A DNA stretch of 64,000 bases, taken from NCBI RefSeq assembly GCF_019704555.1, contig NZ_AP024745.1:6456501-6520500 (forward strand), written 5' to 3'. Both the position numbers and the translations under genes were made by a program. A model generated the notes under the pieces. The model was not told where the DNA came from. It ran no database searches and was given only the letters and a program-made list of their open reading frames with translations. Positions 35,411 through 44,304 of this stretch are shown here, in pieces; position 1 is the first letter of the stretch, and the number at the start of each line of letters is the position of its first letter. The DNA is from Actinoplanes sp. L3-i22 (GTDB lineage Bacteria > Actinomycetota > Actinomycetes > Mycobacteriales > Micromonosporaceae).

Positions 35411-38400
35411 TCAGTGCAACTCGGCCGCGTAGAGCGAGCCGATCTCCGCGTCGGTCAGGGCCCGCCCGAAGGCGTGCACCTGGTCGATGCCGCCGGACCA
35501 GTAGTCGGTCTTGTTGCCGGCGTACTTCGCCCGCCCGACCGACAGCGGCCCGGTGCTGATCACATCCGGTCCCGCGGTGGTGGCCGCGACCCGCTTGCCG
35601 TCCACGTAGAGCCGGACCTCACCGGTGGCGTGGTCCCGGACCCCGGCCAGCTGGTACCAGCGGTTCAGGTCGGGGGTGACCACCTGCCGGGCCCGGTTGC
35701 CGCCCGGCGTGCTGAACGCGAACGCGCCCTGCCCGTACTGCAGGTAGAACGGGTTCTCGGTGACCCGGCCGTCCTGGCTGACCACGGTCGCGTAGTTGCC
35801 GGGCAGCTTGTCCAGGGTGACCCAGGCGGTGATCGTGTAGTCGCCGGTGGTGTCGACGACCGGCGCGGTGGTGTCCGCGTAGTCGCCGTCACCGTCGAAC
35901 TTCAGCGCGGAGCCGGACACGCCCGGCGCCCAGGTGGCGTTCCCGGCCAGGGTCAGGTCGCTGGCCCCGCCGCTGTCGTGCGCGACCGTGCCGGTGTTCT
36001 CGTCCAGAGCCCAGTCGCCGTGACCGGGCGGCGGCGGCTTCAGCGCGGCTGCGGCACCCGCCGCGATGACGCGCTGATTGACCGCCCGTACGGCCGCGGG
36101 GTCGACCTTGATCTGTCGCCGGTCGTAGGTCCACAGGCCGTTGAGCTCGGTCTCCAGATCGGTGATCTGGGTGTAGACCGATCCGGACAGCTCGGCCCCG
36201 GCCGCCTCCAGGTAGAAGCGCTCGGTGTTGTCGACGTACTTGGCGGTCAGCGCCGCCTTGTCGGCCACGCCGCTGTAGATCACCGCGGGCGTGCCCGGCC
36301 ACATGTGCCCGGGGGTGCGCAGGGTGAAGCCGCCGTGCTCGCCGTCCATCGCGACCCGGGTCGCGTCCGGGTAGGCCGGGTCGGTGTTGTTGTAGTCGTG
36401 GTGGTCGATCACGTCGCCCTTGCCGGAGTCACCCTTCGACGAGCAGCAGTTGACGCCGCTGTGCGCGTTCACGATCCGGGTCGGGTCGGCCGCCTTGACC
36501 TGCTCGGCGAGCTGACCGGTGGTGGTCCGGTCCCACTCGCCCCAGCCCTCGTTGAACACCACCCAGCCGATCACCGACGGCGAGTTGTGCAGCTGGTTCA
36601 TCATCTCCCGGCCCTGGCTGAACCAGGCCTGCTGACCCGCCGTGCCGGTGATGTCGGCCGACACGAAGTCCTGCCAGACCAGCAGACCCAGCTCGTCGGC
36701 GTGCCGGTACCAGCGGGCCGGCTCGACCTTGATGTGCTTGCGGACCGCGTTGAAGCCGAGCTTCTTCGTCTCCACCAGGTCGAACCTCAGCGCCGCGTCA
36801 CTCGGCGCGGTGTACAGCCCGTCCGGGAAGAACCCCTGGTCCAGGGTGGCGAGCGAGAAGATCGGTTTGCCGTTCAACACCAACTTCGGAAAACCCGCCA
36901 CCTTTTGTACGGCGATGGACCGCATCCCGAAGTAGCCGCCGACGGAGTCCCGCCCCAGCGTGACGTCCAGGTCGTACAGGTAGGGGTCGTCCGGCGTCCA
37001 GAGGTGCGGCTTGGCGATCGGCAGGCTCAGCTCCGCCCCGACGACACCGGTCACCGTGCCGACCTTGCGGCCCTTCTTGTCCCGCGCGACGGCGGTGACC
37101 TTCGTGCCGGCCTTGGCGGACGCCGACTTCACGGTCACGTGCAGCGCGTTCGCCGCCAGGTCCGGCGTGGTGACGATCTCGTCCACCGCGACCGCCGCGA
37201 CCGGCTCCAGCCAGACCGTCTGCCAGATGCCCGACGACGGGGTGTAGACGATGCCGCCCGGGTTCAGCGACTGCTTGCCCTTCGGCTGATCCGGACCGGT
37301 CAGGTCGGTGACCTCGACCAGGATCTCCTGCGGCCCGTGGCCCCGCAGCGCGCCGGTGATGTCCGCGGTGAACGCGGTGTAGCCGCCGGTGTGCTCGGTG
37401 ACCAGGGTGCCGTTGACGTACACCTTGGCCTGGTAGTCGACCGCGCCGAAGTTGAGCTTGACCCGGTCCTTCCAGCCCTTCGGGACGGTCACCAGCTTGC
37501 GGTAGAACATGTGCGACTCGCGGCGCTCGATCCCGGACAGCTGCGACTCGACCGGGAACGGCACGATGATCCGCTCGCCCAGCTTCTTGCCGAAGACCGG
37601 CTGCTCACCGGCGGTGGCGCCGGCGAACTCCCACGGGCCGTTCAGGTTCAGCCAGTCGTCGCGGGTCAGCTGCGGGCGCGGGTACTCCGGCAGCGGGTGC
37701 CGGGTGTCGACCTTGTCGCCCCACGGCGTGGTCAGCCGGTGCGTGGACGCGTTGGTCGCCGAGCGGATGATCTGCGGGACGGTCTCGCCGCCGACCGCCA
37801 GGCCGCCCGCGCCGTCGTAGTTGACCCGCACCTTCTGCCCGGCCTGGATCGGCTCGGCCAGGGTGACGGTCAGCCTGGTCCCGCTCGCCTTGATCGACGA
37901 GATCGGCATCGGCGTGGTGTCCGCCTCGATCACCAGGTGCGCCGCGGTGGTGCTCGCGGTGACCGGCGCGTCGAAGGTGGCGACCAGCTTGCGCCCGTCC
38001 GCCCCGACCTCGAAGCTCGCCGGGAAGACCTGGAACCCGTCCGGCGGCGTGAAAGCGCTCTCCGGGACGATCTGCTTCGAGAGCCCGGCCCCCGACCAGC
38101 GCAGGAACAGATTCGCCCCGCCGACGTCCTGGAACATCTCCACGCGCACGTCGTGGGCCTCGCCCGCGGTCAGGTGCACGGTCTGGCTGGTCTGCTCGAC
38201 GTCCCAGTCACCGACCCAGTGGTCGATCACCGGCTGCCCGTCCAGGTAGAACCGGAACCCGTTGTCGCCGATCAGGTAGAACGTGTAGTCCCCGGTCGCC
38301 GGCGCGGTCAGCTTGCCGGTCCAGCGCGCGGTGGTGTTCTCGGTCCGCCCGAGGAACGACTGAAACGTGCCGGTCAGGTCGGACAGGTCGATGTTCGGGT

Positions 38401-38590
38401 CCAGCGAGATCCCACCCAGGTCGGTGAAGTCCCGAGCCCCCGGGGCGGACATCCGGAAGTACTCCCCCTTCAGCCCGTGCACGGTGACGGCTTGAGCTTT
38501 CGCGTCGGCTTGCGCTCCTACCGGCGCGACCAGGACGGACAGGACCAGCAGGGCGGCCAGGAGTAGCGGCCTCCACGGCGATCGCGGCAT
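35411..38590 (-). CDS. Secreted GH2 glycoside hydrolase with PA14 and LamG domains
   Basis: A 1059-residue extracellular enzyme. Signal peptide MPRSPWRPLLLAALLVLSVL up to GAQADA. PA14 carbohydrate-binding domain at about 40-185 (GEYFRMSAPGARDFTDL, YTFYLIGDNGFRFYLDG). A Big-like spacer follows. Then GH2 sugar-binding and sandwich domains (LNLNGPWEFAGATAG, PSSGIWQTVWLEPV) and the TIM barrel with acid/base Glu in VVFNEGWGEW and likely nucleophile Glu in AMDGEHGGF. The C-terminus is a LamG/concanavalin-like domain (ITAWVTLDKLPGNYATVVSQ). Activity could be beta-galactosidase, beta-glucuronidase or beta-mannosidase type. The ATG at 38590 is the first before the signal peptide. Neighbours do not define the substrate. 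Confidence 0.92.
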   Translation of the reverse strand: MPRSPWRPLLLAALLVLSVLVAPVGAQADAKAQAVTVHGLKGEYFRMSAPGARDFTDLGGISLDPNIDLSDLTGTFQSFLGRTENTTARWTGKLTAPATGDYTFYLIGDNGFRFYLDGQPVIDHWVGDWDVEQTSQTVHLTAGEAHDVRVEMFQDVGGANLFLRWSGAGLSKQIVPESAFTPPDGFQVFPASFEVGADGRKLVATFDAPVTASTTAAHLVIEADTTPMPISSIKASGTRLTVTLAEPIQAGQKVRVNYDGAGGLAVGGETVPQIIRSATNASTHRLTTPWGDKVDTRHPLPEYPRPQLTRDDWLNLNGPWEFAGATAGEQPVFGKKLGERIIVPFPVESQLSGIERRESHMFYRKLVTVPKGWKDRVKLNFGAVDYQAKVYVNGTLVTEHTGGYTAFTADITGALRGHGPQEILVEVTDLTGPDQPKGKQSLNPGGIVYTPSSGIWQTVWLEPVAAVAVDEIVTTPDLAANALHVTVKSASAKAGTKVTAVARDKKGRKVGTVTGVVGAELSLPIAKPHLWTPDDPYLYDLDVTLGRDSVGGYFGMRSIAVQKVAGFPKLVLNGKPIFSLATLDQGFFPDGLYTAPSDAALRFDLVETKKLGFNAVRKHIKVEPARWYRHADELGLLVWQDFVSADITGTAGQQAWFSQGREMMNQLHNSPSVIGWVVFNEGWGEWDRTTTGQLAEQVKAADPTRIVNAHSGVNCCSSKGDSGKGDVIDHHDYNNTDPAYPDATRVAMDGEHGGFTLRTPGHMWPGTPAVIYSGVADKAALTAKYVDNTERFYLEAAGAELSGSVYTQITDLETELNGLWTYDRRQIKVDPAAVRAVNQRVIAAGAAAALKPPPPGHGDWALDENTGTVAHDSGGASDLTLAGNATWAPGVSGSALKFDGDGDYADTTAPVVDTTGDYTITAWVTLDKLPGNYATVVSQDGRVTENPFYLQYGQGAFAFSTPGGNRARQVVTPDLNRWYQLAGVRDHATGEVRLYVDGKRVAATTAGPDVISTGPLSVGRAKYAGNKTDYWSGGIDQVHAFGRALTDAEIGSLYAAELH

Positions 38591-39171
38591 CGAGTGTTTC
38601 CCTTCGCCATACGACGTAACACGTTCACATTGAGGCAGTTACATGTGTGATGTCAACGAAAAGAAACAGGAACAAACGCGTTCGCAAGATTTTCCGTACG
38701 CGCCCCGCCCCACACAGCCCCGCACAGCCCCGCCCCGCACAGCCATCGATCACCGCCGTGACGGCGTGACCCAGCCGGAAGCGCCCCCAAGCGAACCCAC
38801 CAACAACCCAGCCCCGGCCGCACCACCGAACAGCCCTCAACCCGGCCCCGCCCACACCCCGGCACCGCCCTCACCCCCCGCCGCAGCCCTCAACCCCGCA
38901 CCGCTCCCACCCCGGCACCGCCCTCACCCCCCGCGCCGCCCCACCCGCGCACCGCTCCCACCTCGGCACCGCCCTCACCCCCCGCGCCGCCCCCACCCGC
39001 GCACCGCTCCCACCTCGGCACCGCCCTCACCCCCGCACCGCCTCCACCCCGACGCAGCCTCACCCTGAGCGCAGCGCACAGCACGAGCCCCCAGTGCAAG
39101 GCCCGCGCGGAAACAGCGGAACGGCGGCAAATCGCGTCGCGATGGGGACGGACGTGTGTTTGGGTGACGGC
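38591..39171. repeat. Intergenic region with a 51-52-bp tandem repeat
   Basis: About 580 bp without a credible gene. The first 110 bp upstream of the GH2 gene are A/T-richer and on the minus strand contain TTGACATCACACATGTAAC (about 38642-38661), a possible promoter. From 38700 the plus strand becomes C-rich (CCCCGCAC, CCACCC). A unit beginning GCACCGCTCCCA recurs at 38898, 38949 and 39001 (51-52 bp period). A Pro-rich open frame across it (38643-39068) looks like a composition artefact. Confidence 0.7.
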
Positions 39172-39789
39172 ATGGGTCAACCCACGTTGCGGAGTGAGCG
39201 GCTGCTTCTCGTCCCGCTCGCGGACCGGCATTTCGACCTCGAGGTCGACCTGGACGCGGACGCCGAGGTACTCAAGTACATCTGGGGCCGGGCCCGGACC
39301 AGGGACGAGGTGGTCTCGTCCCACGTCGAGCGAATGACGCTCGGCACCAAAGTGGACGGCCTCGGCTTCTGGATGGCGTTCGGGTCAGACGGCGGCCGCC
39401 GCGACTCCGGCCTGCCGGAGAGCGAGACCGAGGGCGAGTTCGTCGGCCTGATGATGTTGCCGCCGGCGCACGGGGACGACCAGCCGGACGATCCGACCGT
39501 GGCCGAGCTGGGCTACCGGCTGGCGCGAAAATACTGGCGCCAGGGCCTGGCCAGCGAGGCCTCACGGGTACTGCTACGGCACGCATTCGACACCGTCGGG
39601 CAGAGCCGGGTCTACGCGCAGACCATGGCGGTGAACACCGGCTCGCGCGGAGTGATGGAGACCATCGGGATGCGGTACCTCCGGACGTTCCACCCACTCT
39701 GGGACGACCCGCTGCCGGGAAGCGAGGCCGGCGAGGTGGAATACGAGATGACCCGCGCGATGTGGGAGGCCCGGCGCGGGACGCTGTAG
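39172..39789 (+). CDS. GNAT family N-acetyltransferase, RimJ-like
   Basis: A 205-residue acetyltransferase. Visible are QPTLRSERLLLVPLADRHFD at the N-terminus, VAELGYRLARKYWRQGLASE with the acetyl-CoA loop RQGLASEA, and QTMAVNTGSRGVMETIGMRY (motif B). The segment between strands 2 and 4 carries an acidic insertion (DGGRRDSGLPESETEGE). Starts at 39142 and 39172 are both in frame. The latter is used because homologues begin close to the LRSERLLL strand, but no strong ribosome site marks either. The substrate is unknown. Confidence 0.8.
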   Translation: MGQPTLRSERLLLVPLADRHFDLEVDLDADAEVLKYIWGRARTRDEVVSSHVERMTLGTKVDGLGFWMAFGSDGGRRDSGLPESETEGEFVGLMMLPPAHGDDQPDDPTVAELGYRLARKYWRQGLASEASRVLLRHAFDTVGQSRVYAQTMAVNTGSRGVMETIGMRYLRTFHPLWDDPLPGSEAGEVEYEMTRAMWEARRGTL

Positions 39790-39910
39790 AACCACGGTCA
39801 CCGCTCGCGCGTATCCCGCATTGCCGTTGCTCGTGATGGTTTTGTGCCGGAATCGTGGAGATGTCGTGCACGCGGGCCGCGATCCGCGCTGACGGTGATG
39901 GAATCCGGCC

Positions 39911-40693
39911 ATGCTGAGGACCGTCAAGGCCGCCGCCTACGCCCTGTATGCCCGTCGCCTCCGGGCCCGGCTCGCCGGTGCCACGCTCCCCCGCCACGTC
40001 GCGATGGTGATGGACGGGAACCGGCGCTGGGCTCGGCAGATGGGCTTCGACGACCCGCGGGTGGGGCACCGTTACGGCGCCGAGCATCTGGGCGAGGTGC
40101 TCGGCTGGTGCCGGGAGATCGGCGTCCGGCACGTCACGGTCTTCATCGCCTCGGTCGACAACGTGACCAAACGGGACGCCGGCGAGGTCGACAACCTGAT
40201 GCGGATGATCGAGCAGGTGGTCGCCGCACGGCTGAGCCGGCCGGGCAGCCGGTGGCAGGTTCACCTCGCCGGCCGCCTGGACGTGCTGCCGGACTCGACG
40301 CGGCACGCGCTGAAGCTGGCCGAGGAGGCGACCCGGGACAGCGGCGCGGACTCCCATGTCACGATCGCGATCGGTTACGACGGCCGCGACGAGATCGTGA
40401 ACGCGGTCCGCTCCCTGCTGGAGTCCGAGACGGCCGCCGGGCACGGTGTCGACGACATCGCGCAGCGGCTGACCGCCGACCGGATCGCGGAGCACCTTTA
40501 CACCCACGGCCAGCCCGATCCGGACCTGGTCATCCGCACCAGCGGGGAGCAGCGCATGTCCGGCTTCCTGCTGTGGCAGGCCGCCTACTCGGAGCTGCAC
40601 TTCTGCGACGTGTACTGGCCCGGCTTCCGCAAGGTCGACTTCCTGCGGGCCCTGCGCTCCTACGCCGCCCGCCACCGCCGCTTCGGCGCATGA
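39911..40693 (+). CDS. cis-Prenyltransferase (isoprenyl transferase, UppS family)
   Basis: A 260-residue enzyme that condenses isopentenyl diphosphate in cis to make polyprenyl diphosphates such as the undecaprenyl or decaprenyl carriers of cell-wall synthesis. Conserved regions: HVAMVMDGNRRWARQMG (catalytic Asp near residue 35), VTVFIASVDNVTKRDAGEVD, and DLVIRTSGEQRMSGFLLWQA followed by AYSELHFCDVYWPGF. The usual FS-x-EN motif reads IASVDNVTK here, as in the short-chain Z-prenyl synthase group of actinobacteria, so chain length may differ from standard UppS. The ATG at 39911 is the natural start. The end is 16 bp from the convergent PrsW-like gene. Confidence 0.92.
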   Translation: MLRTVKAAAYALYARRLRARLAGATLPRHVAMVMDGNRRWARQMGFDDPRVGHRYGAEHLGEVLGWCREIGVRHVTVFIASVDNVTKRDAGEVDNLMRMIEQVVAARLSRPGSRWQVHLAGRLDVLPDSTRHALKLAEEATRDSGADSHVTIAIGYDGRDEIVNAVRSLLESETAAGHGVDDIAQRLTADRIAEHLYTHGQPDPDLVIRTSGEQRMSGFLLWQAAYSELHFCDVYWPGFRKVDFLRALRSYAARHRRFGA

Positions 40694-40709
40694 CCAGCCG
40701 CGGCGGCGT

Positions 40710-41939
40710 TCATCGCAGCGCATAGCGGGCCAGCTCAGCACGAGTGAAACGGACCCGATCGGTCTCCTGGCCACCGGCCGCGGCCAACTGGTCGGCCAGA
40801 TCGTGAGCAGCCTCCAGCCGATGCCGCCGACGACGCCGCTCAGCCGAACCGCCACCGCCCTTGGCCCCGCGACGGCGACCGCCGCCGCCCACGGCACCAG
40901 CACCAGCACCAGCACCAGCACCAGCACCAGCACCAGCACGGTATCGGCGGCGCTGTCGCCAGCCCCCGGACAGGGCATCCGCCTCTTCCGGGGTGAGCAC
41001 ACCGGAGGCCACCTCGGGCGCCACCACCGCCCGCATCGCCTCGCGCTCCGGCCGCACGGTGATCTGGAAGACCGCGGTCACGATCGCGAACGCCAGCAGC
41101 GTGATCCCGATCAGCAGCGCGAGCAGAACGGTCCCGTTGCCCTGGGCCAACGCGCTGGTCGAGTCCCACAGGAAGTGCAACAGCATGGCGAGCAGCATCA
41201 GGAGCACGCCACGGGCCGGACGGCGCCGCTGCCCGGGCGTGCCGAGCAGGTAGATCAGGCCGGCGCCGAAGACCGCGGAGTACAGGATGTGCGAGGAGAA
41301 GCCGGTCAGCAGCCGCAGCAGGACCGTGCTGAGGCTGGTCCGCAGCTGGTGCGAGCCGAACTGCTCGGGGGCGGACTGCAACGCGTACAGAATGTCCTCG
41401 AGGATCTCGAAGCCGAGCCCGCAGAACGCGCCGAGGATGAACCCGTCGTAGGCGGTGCGGACCACCTTCGGGGCCAGGTAGAGCAGCAGCAGGACGCCAG
41501 CGCCCTTGCCCAGCTCCTCGAAGAACGGCGCGGTCAGGCCCGCGCCCCAGTCGAGGGCGAAGTCCTGACCGAACAGTTTCTGGTAGAGGTTCATCAGGCT
41601 GCTGTTGCCGTTGATCGCGATCGTCCAGGTCGCTCCGAACGCGCCCCAGACGAACGCGGCCACGCCGAGCCCGACCGGCTGGCGGGAATACCGGTCGATG
41701 CGGGCGGTGAACCACCAGAACAGCAGGCCGTACACCGCGAAGATCGCGCTGGCCGCGGCCAGAGCCGGACCGTAGACCCGGACCTGGGAGTTGACCAGGC
41801 CGAACGCATACCAGGAGCCGTAGCCGACCACGGCCACGTAGACCCAGAAGCAGGCGTTGCGCGGCTGCCACGGGTGGAAGCGGTTGCCCCAGCCGGTCCG
41901 CTCGATGGCGGCTTCCCGGGAGAGCGTGGGCGACGTCAT
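40710..41939 (-). CDS. PrsW-family intramembrane metalloprotease
   Basis: A 409-residue polytopic protein with eight or so membrane helices. Active-site motifs of PrsW/CAAX-like proteases: TAPFFEELGKGAGVL (EE), LGFEILEDILYAL, FSSHILYSAVFG (His) and AMLLHFLWDSTSAL (His, Asp). The cytoplasmic tail contains RAGAGAGAGAGAGAGAV, encoded by the hexanucleotide repeat at 40895-40936, then Arg-rich RRRGAKGGGG and a charged end. Family members cleave membrane proteins such as anti-sigma factors. The ATG at 41939 overlaps the upstream gene's stop (ATGA). Substrate unknown. Confidence 0.9.
   Translation of the reverse strand: MTSPTLSREAAIERTGWGNRFHPWQPRNACFWVYVAVVGYGSWYAFGLVNSQVRVYGPALAAASAIFAVYGLLFWWFTARIDRYSRQPVGLGVAAFVWGAFGATWTIAINGNSSLMNLYQKLFGQDFALDWGAGLTAPFFEELGKGAGVLLLLYLAPKVVRTAYDGFILGAFCGLGFEILEDILYALQSAPEQFGSHQLRTSLSTVLLRLLTGFSSHILYSAVFGAGLIYLLGTPGQRRRPARGVLLMLLAMLLHFLWDSTSALAQGNGTVLLALLIGITLLAFAIVTAVFQITVRPEREAMRAVVAPEVASGVLTPEEADALSGGWRQRRRYRAGAGAGAGAGAGAGAVGGGGRRRGAKGGGGSAERRRRRHRLEAAHDLADQLAAAGGQETDRVRFTRAELARYALR
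40895..40936. repeat. (CACCAG)7 hexanucleotide microsatellite
   Basis: Seven perfect copies of CACCAG inside the PrsW-like gene; on the coding strand they give alternating Gly-Ala. Because the unit is six bases, copy-number change keeps the frame but alters tail length. Confidence 0.97.
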
Positions 41940-42583
41940 GCGGCCACCGCCCGGACCGAACGGATCATCTCGGTGACCGCGGGCGCGGAGCTCTCGTCCA
42001 CGCTCTCCGGCCCGATCGCGATGATCTCGACGCCGGTGCGCCCGAGGACGAACGCGGCGACCAGGCCCTTGGCCTCGGTGCCGTCGAAGTGTGCGAGCAC
42101 GCCCCGATCCCCCGCGCTGTTGGTGAGGGTCACCGGATCGCCGGTCACCCGGAAGCCGCCGTTGCCGCGGAAGCCCTCGTTGTTCCGCTTGATCTGGGCC
42201 AGCAGCTGGGCCGGAGTGCCGTCATAGGTGTCCGCCACGACGCGGAAGGTGATTCCCCGATACGTCAGCACGACGTGATCCGGAAAGCCGGCCGCGGCCG
42301 TGGCCGCACCGCGCCGCAGCCCGTCGACCAGGTTGGCGCCGGTCACCGGCACGAACTCGACTCCCGGCCCGACCTGGATCACGTCGCCGGCGTGGATCGG
42401 ATCGTCGACCGGCACCGCGTCGTCGATGCCGGGCACGATCCACAGTGCCAGCGCCACCAGCAGGGCGACCAGCCCGGCCGGCAGCAGCGTTCGCCGATCC
42501 AGACCCAGGAACCGGCGCTCGACGGGCACCCACTGATCCCGCCACCGACGGTCTTCCGGACTCAGCGTGATCGACTCCGCCAT
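41936..42583 (-). CDS. Membrane-anchored protein of unknown function
   Basis: A 215-residue protein with a short cytoplasmic N-terminus (MAESITLSPEDRRWRDQ), one membrane helix (LLPAGLVALLVALALWIVPG near residues 33-52) and an outer domain of mixed alpha/beta type (HAGDVIQVGPGVEFVPVTGA, HVVLTYRGITFRVVADTY, VLAHFDGTEAKGLVAAFVLG). No recognisable catalytic motif. It is the first gene of a two-gene unit with the PrsW-like protease, coupled by ATGA. It may be a substrate, partner or regulator of that protease. I do not recognise the family. Confidence 0.75.
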   Translation of the reverse strand: MAESITLSPEDRRWRDQWVPVERRFLGLDRRTLLPAGLVALLVALALWIVPGIDDAVPVDDPIHAGDVIQVGPGVEFVPVTGANLVDGLRRGAATAAAGFPDHVVLTYRGITFRVVADTYDGTPAQLLAQIKRNNEGFRGNGGFRVTGDPVTLTNSAGDRGVLAHFDGTEAKGLVAAFVLGRTGVEIIAIGPESVDESSAPAVTEMIRSVRAVAA

Positions 42584-42635
42584 GTCCCCTCCCCCACAGC
42601 CACGGATCTGGATGCCGACGCTAACAAAAGATCAG

Positions 42636-43727
42636 CTACTGATCGATGGTCGCCAGGTTGCTCTGCGTCACCTCCGGAGCGTCGGCGACCACGCCCCCGA
42701 AGCCGGCGACGGCCTCCCGCCCGCTCCTCTGGTTCTCGGTGACATAGGGACGCAGCTCCCGCTCATACCTCTCGAAGGCGACCGCGTGGTCGCCGCCGGC
42801 CTCCACCAGGCAGCGGGCCAGGACGGACGCGGCCAGCAGGGCCTGCGACGTGCCCATGCCGCTGGTCGGTGCGGAGCAGTAGCCCGCGTCGCCGAGCAGC
42901 GCGACCCGGCCGACGGACCACGAGTCCAGGTGGACCTGGCTGGTGGAGGCGAAGTAGAAGTCCTCCGCGGTCGCCATGTCGGCGAGCAGGCGGGGCACGG
43001 CCGGCCACGGATGGTCGGCGAACGCGGTGCGCACGGCGGCCTCCTGTGCGGCACGGTCCGGGAAGGAGTCGGCGGCCGTGCTCGCGAACGACAGGCTCAC
43101 CGTCATCCGCGCCGGGTCGCCGGCCGAGAACGCGTAGACGGCGCGCCCCGGCCCGGCCTGCAGCAGCCCGCGATGGTCGAGGCCGAACTCGTTGGCGCTG
43201 GTGAAGCCCGCACCGGACATGCCGAGGTGCAGGATCGGGTCGATGCCGGGAAACGCGAGCCGGCGCACCGCGGAATGCACGCCGTCGGCGCCGAGGACCA
43301 GGTCGAAGTCCCGGGTCGGCGCGCGCTCGAACGCGACCGTCACCCGATCGTCGTGCTGGGTAAGAGCAGTGATGGTGTCGTCGAACAGCGGCTCCACGCC
43401 GGCCACCCGGTGCAGGATCCGGGTCAGCGCGCTCTTGGGGACCTCGAGCTCGCCGCCGAACGCGGAGGCGGGCAGCTCCCCGACGGTCAGGCCGGACTGG
43501 TCCAGCAGGGTCGTGCCCCGCATCCGGATCTCGTGGTCGCGGACCTCGTCCAGGATGCCCATCTCGTCGAGCACCGCGAGCGCGGCGCCGCGGAAGTCGA
43601 CCGCGTAACCGCTGTCGCGTGGGCCGGGCGCCCGCTCGACGACGGTCACCTCCCATCCGTCACGCCGCAGGAACCAGGCCAGGGCAGGTCCGGCGACGCT
43701 GGCGCCGGAGATCAGTGCGCTCTTCAT
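42636..43727 (-). CDS. FAD-dependent aromatic-hydroxylase-type monooxygenase
   Basis: A 363-residue flavoprotein of the PHBH/TetX group. FAD motif: SALISGASVAGPALAWFLRR (GxSxxG variant of GxGxxG). Second motif: DLVLGADGVHSAVRRL (the DG fingerprint near residue 160). Third: GRVALLGDAGYCSAPTSGMG, the FAD/substrate GD motif. Such enzymes hydroxylate aromatic or polyketide substrates, or inactivate antibiotics, using NAD(P)H and oxygen. ATG 43727 is next to the operator shared with the divergent TetR gene, so substrate-induced expression is likely. TetX-like inactivation of a drug is one possibility. Confidence 0.9.
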   Translation of the reverse strand: MKSALISGASVAGPALAWFLRRDGWEVTVVERAPGPRDSGYAVDFRGAALAVLDEMGILDEVRDHEIRMRGTTLLDQSGLTVGELPASAFGGELEVPKSALTRILHRVAGVEPLFDDTITALTQHDDRVTVAFERAPTRDFDLVLGADGVHSAVRRLAFPGIDPILHLGMSGAGFTSANEFGLDHRGLLQAGPGRAVYAFSAGDPARMTVSLSFASTAADSFPDRAAQEAAVRTAFADHPWPAVPRLLADMATAEDFYFASTSQVHLDSWSVGRVALLGDAGYCSAPTSGMGTSQALLAASVLARCLVEAGGDHAVAFERYERELRPYVTENQRSGREAVAGFGGVVADAPEVTQSNLATIDQ

Positions 43728-43747
43728 GCCGATGACCCTAGCGTCGA

Positions 43748-43778
43748 TTTATCCATCCGGTCAATCCGTATGGATAAA
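43748..43778. promoter_or_regulatory. Inverted repeat TTTATCCAT-N13-ATGGATAAA
   Basis: Perfect 9-bp arms at 43748-43756 and 43770-43778 in the 85-bp gap between the monooxygenase and tetR genes. The arms end in TTTATCC, unusual A/T content for this genome. Very likely the binding site of the neighbouring TetR protein, repressing both directions. Confidence 0.75.
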
Positions 43779-43812
43779 CCACGCGGTTAAAAAGTGCGGT
43801 AGCATCGGGCTC

Positions 43813-44304
43813 GTGGGAAATCGGGATGCCCTCATCGAAGCGGCGAAGCAGTGCCTGACCGACCGAGGCTGGGCGCGCACCACCGTGCGCGACATCGCCT
43901 TCACGGCCGGCGTCAACCATGCCGCGATCGGCTATCACTTCGGCTCGCGCGAGTCGCTGCTGATCTACGCGCTGGTCGAGGCGGTCGAGGAGCTGTCGGA
44001 CACGGTCGCCGACAAGGCCCGCGACGGGACACCGGAGGAGCGCTGGCAGGCGTTGATCGACACGTTCGGCACCCATCGCGCGCTGTGGATCGCCCAGCTC
44101 GAGGCCGCGGTGCAGGCCGAGCACTCCCCCGAGCTGCGCGAGCGACTCGCCGCCGCCCAGCGCCAGGGCCGGGAGGGTCTCGGCGGGTCGGTCCCCCTCG
44201 CCGTCCTCTCCGGCCTGATGATGCAGTGGCTGATCGATCCCGACCATGCTCCCGACGGCGCGCAGGTGGTCCGCGAGCTGCGCGCCCACGCCACGGAGGT
44301 GTGA
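43813..44304 (+). CDS. TetR-family transcriptional regulator
   Basis: A 163-residue repressor. DNA-binding domain: NRDALIEAAKQCLTDRGWAR, TTVRDIAFTAGVNHAAIGYH with FGSRESLL. A short ligand-binding helical core follows, with LWIAQLEAAVQAEHSP and SGLMMQWLIDPDH. GTG 43813 was chosen since it begins just before the first helix; the upstream frame runs through the operator. It overlaps the next gene by GTGA, so TetR, the phosphotransferase and LacI form one coupled unit. The nearest target is the divergent monooxygenase. Confidence 0.92.
   Translation: MGNRDALIEAAKQCLTDRGWARTTVRDIAFTAGVNHAAIGYHFGSRESLLIYALVEAVEELSDTVADKARDGTPEERWQALIDTFGTHRALWIAQLEAAVQAEHSPELRERLAAAQRQGREGLGGSVPLAVLSGLMMQWLIDPDHAPDGAQVVRELRAHATEV

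Noticed and set aside
38643..39068. Pro-rich 141-codon frame in the C-rich intergenic region
   Set aside because: Composition follows the C-rich tandem repeat and no homologous domain or ribosome site is visible.
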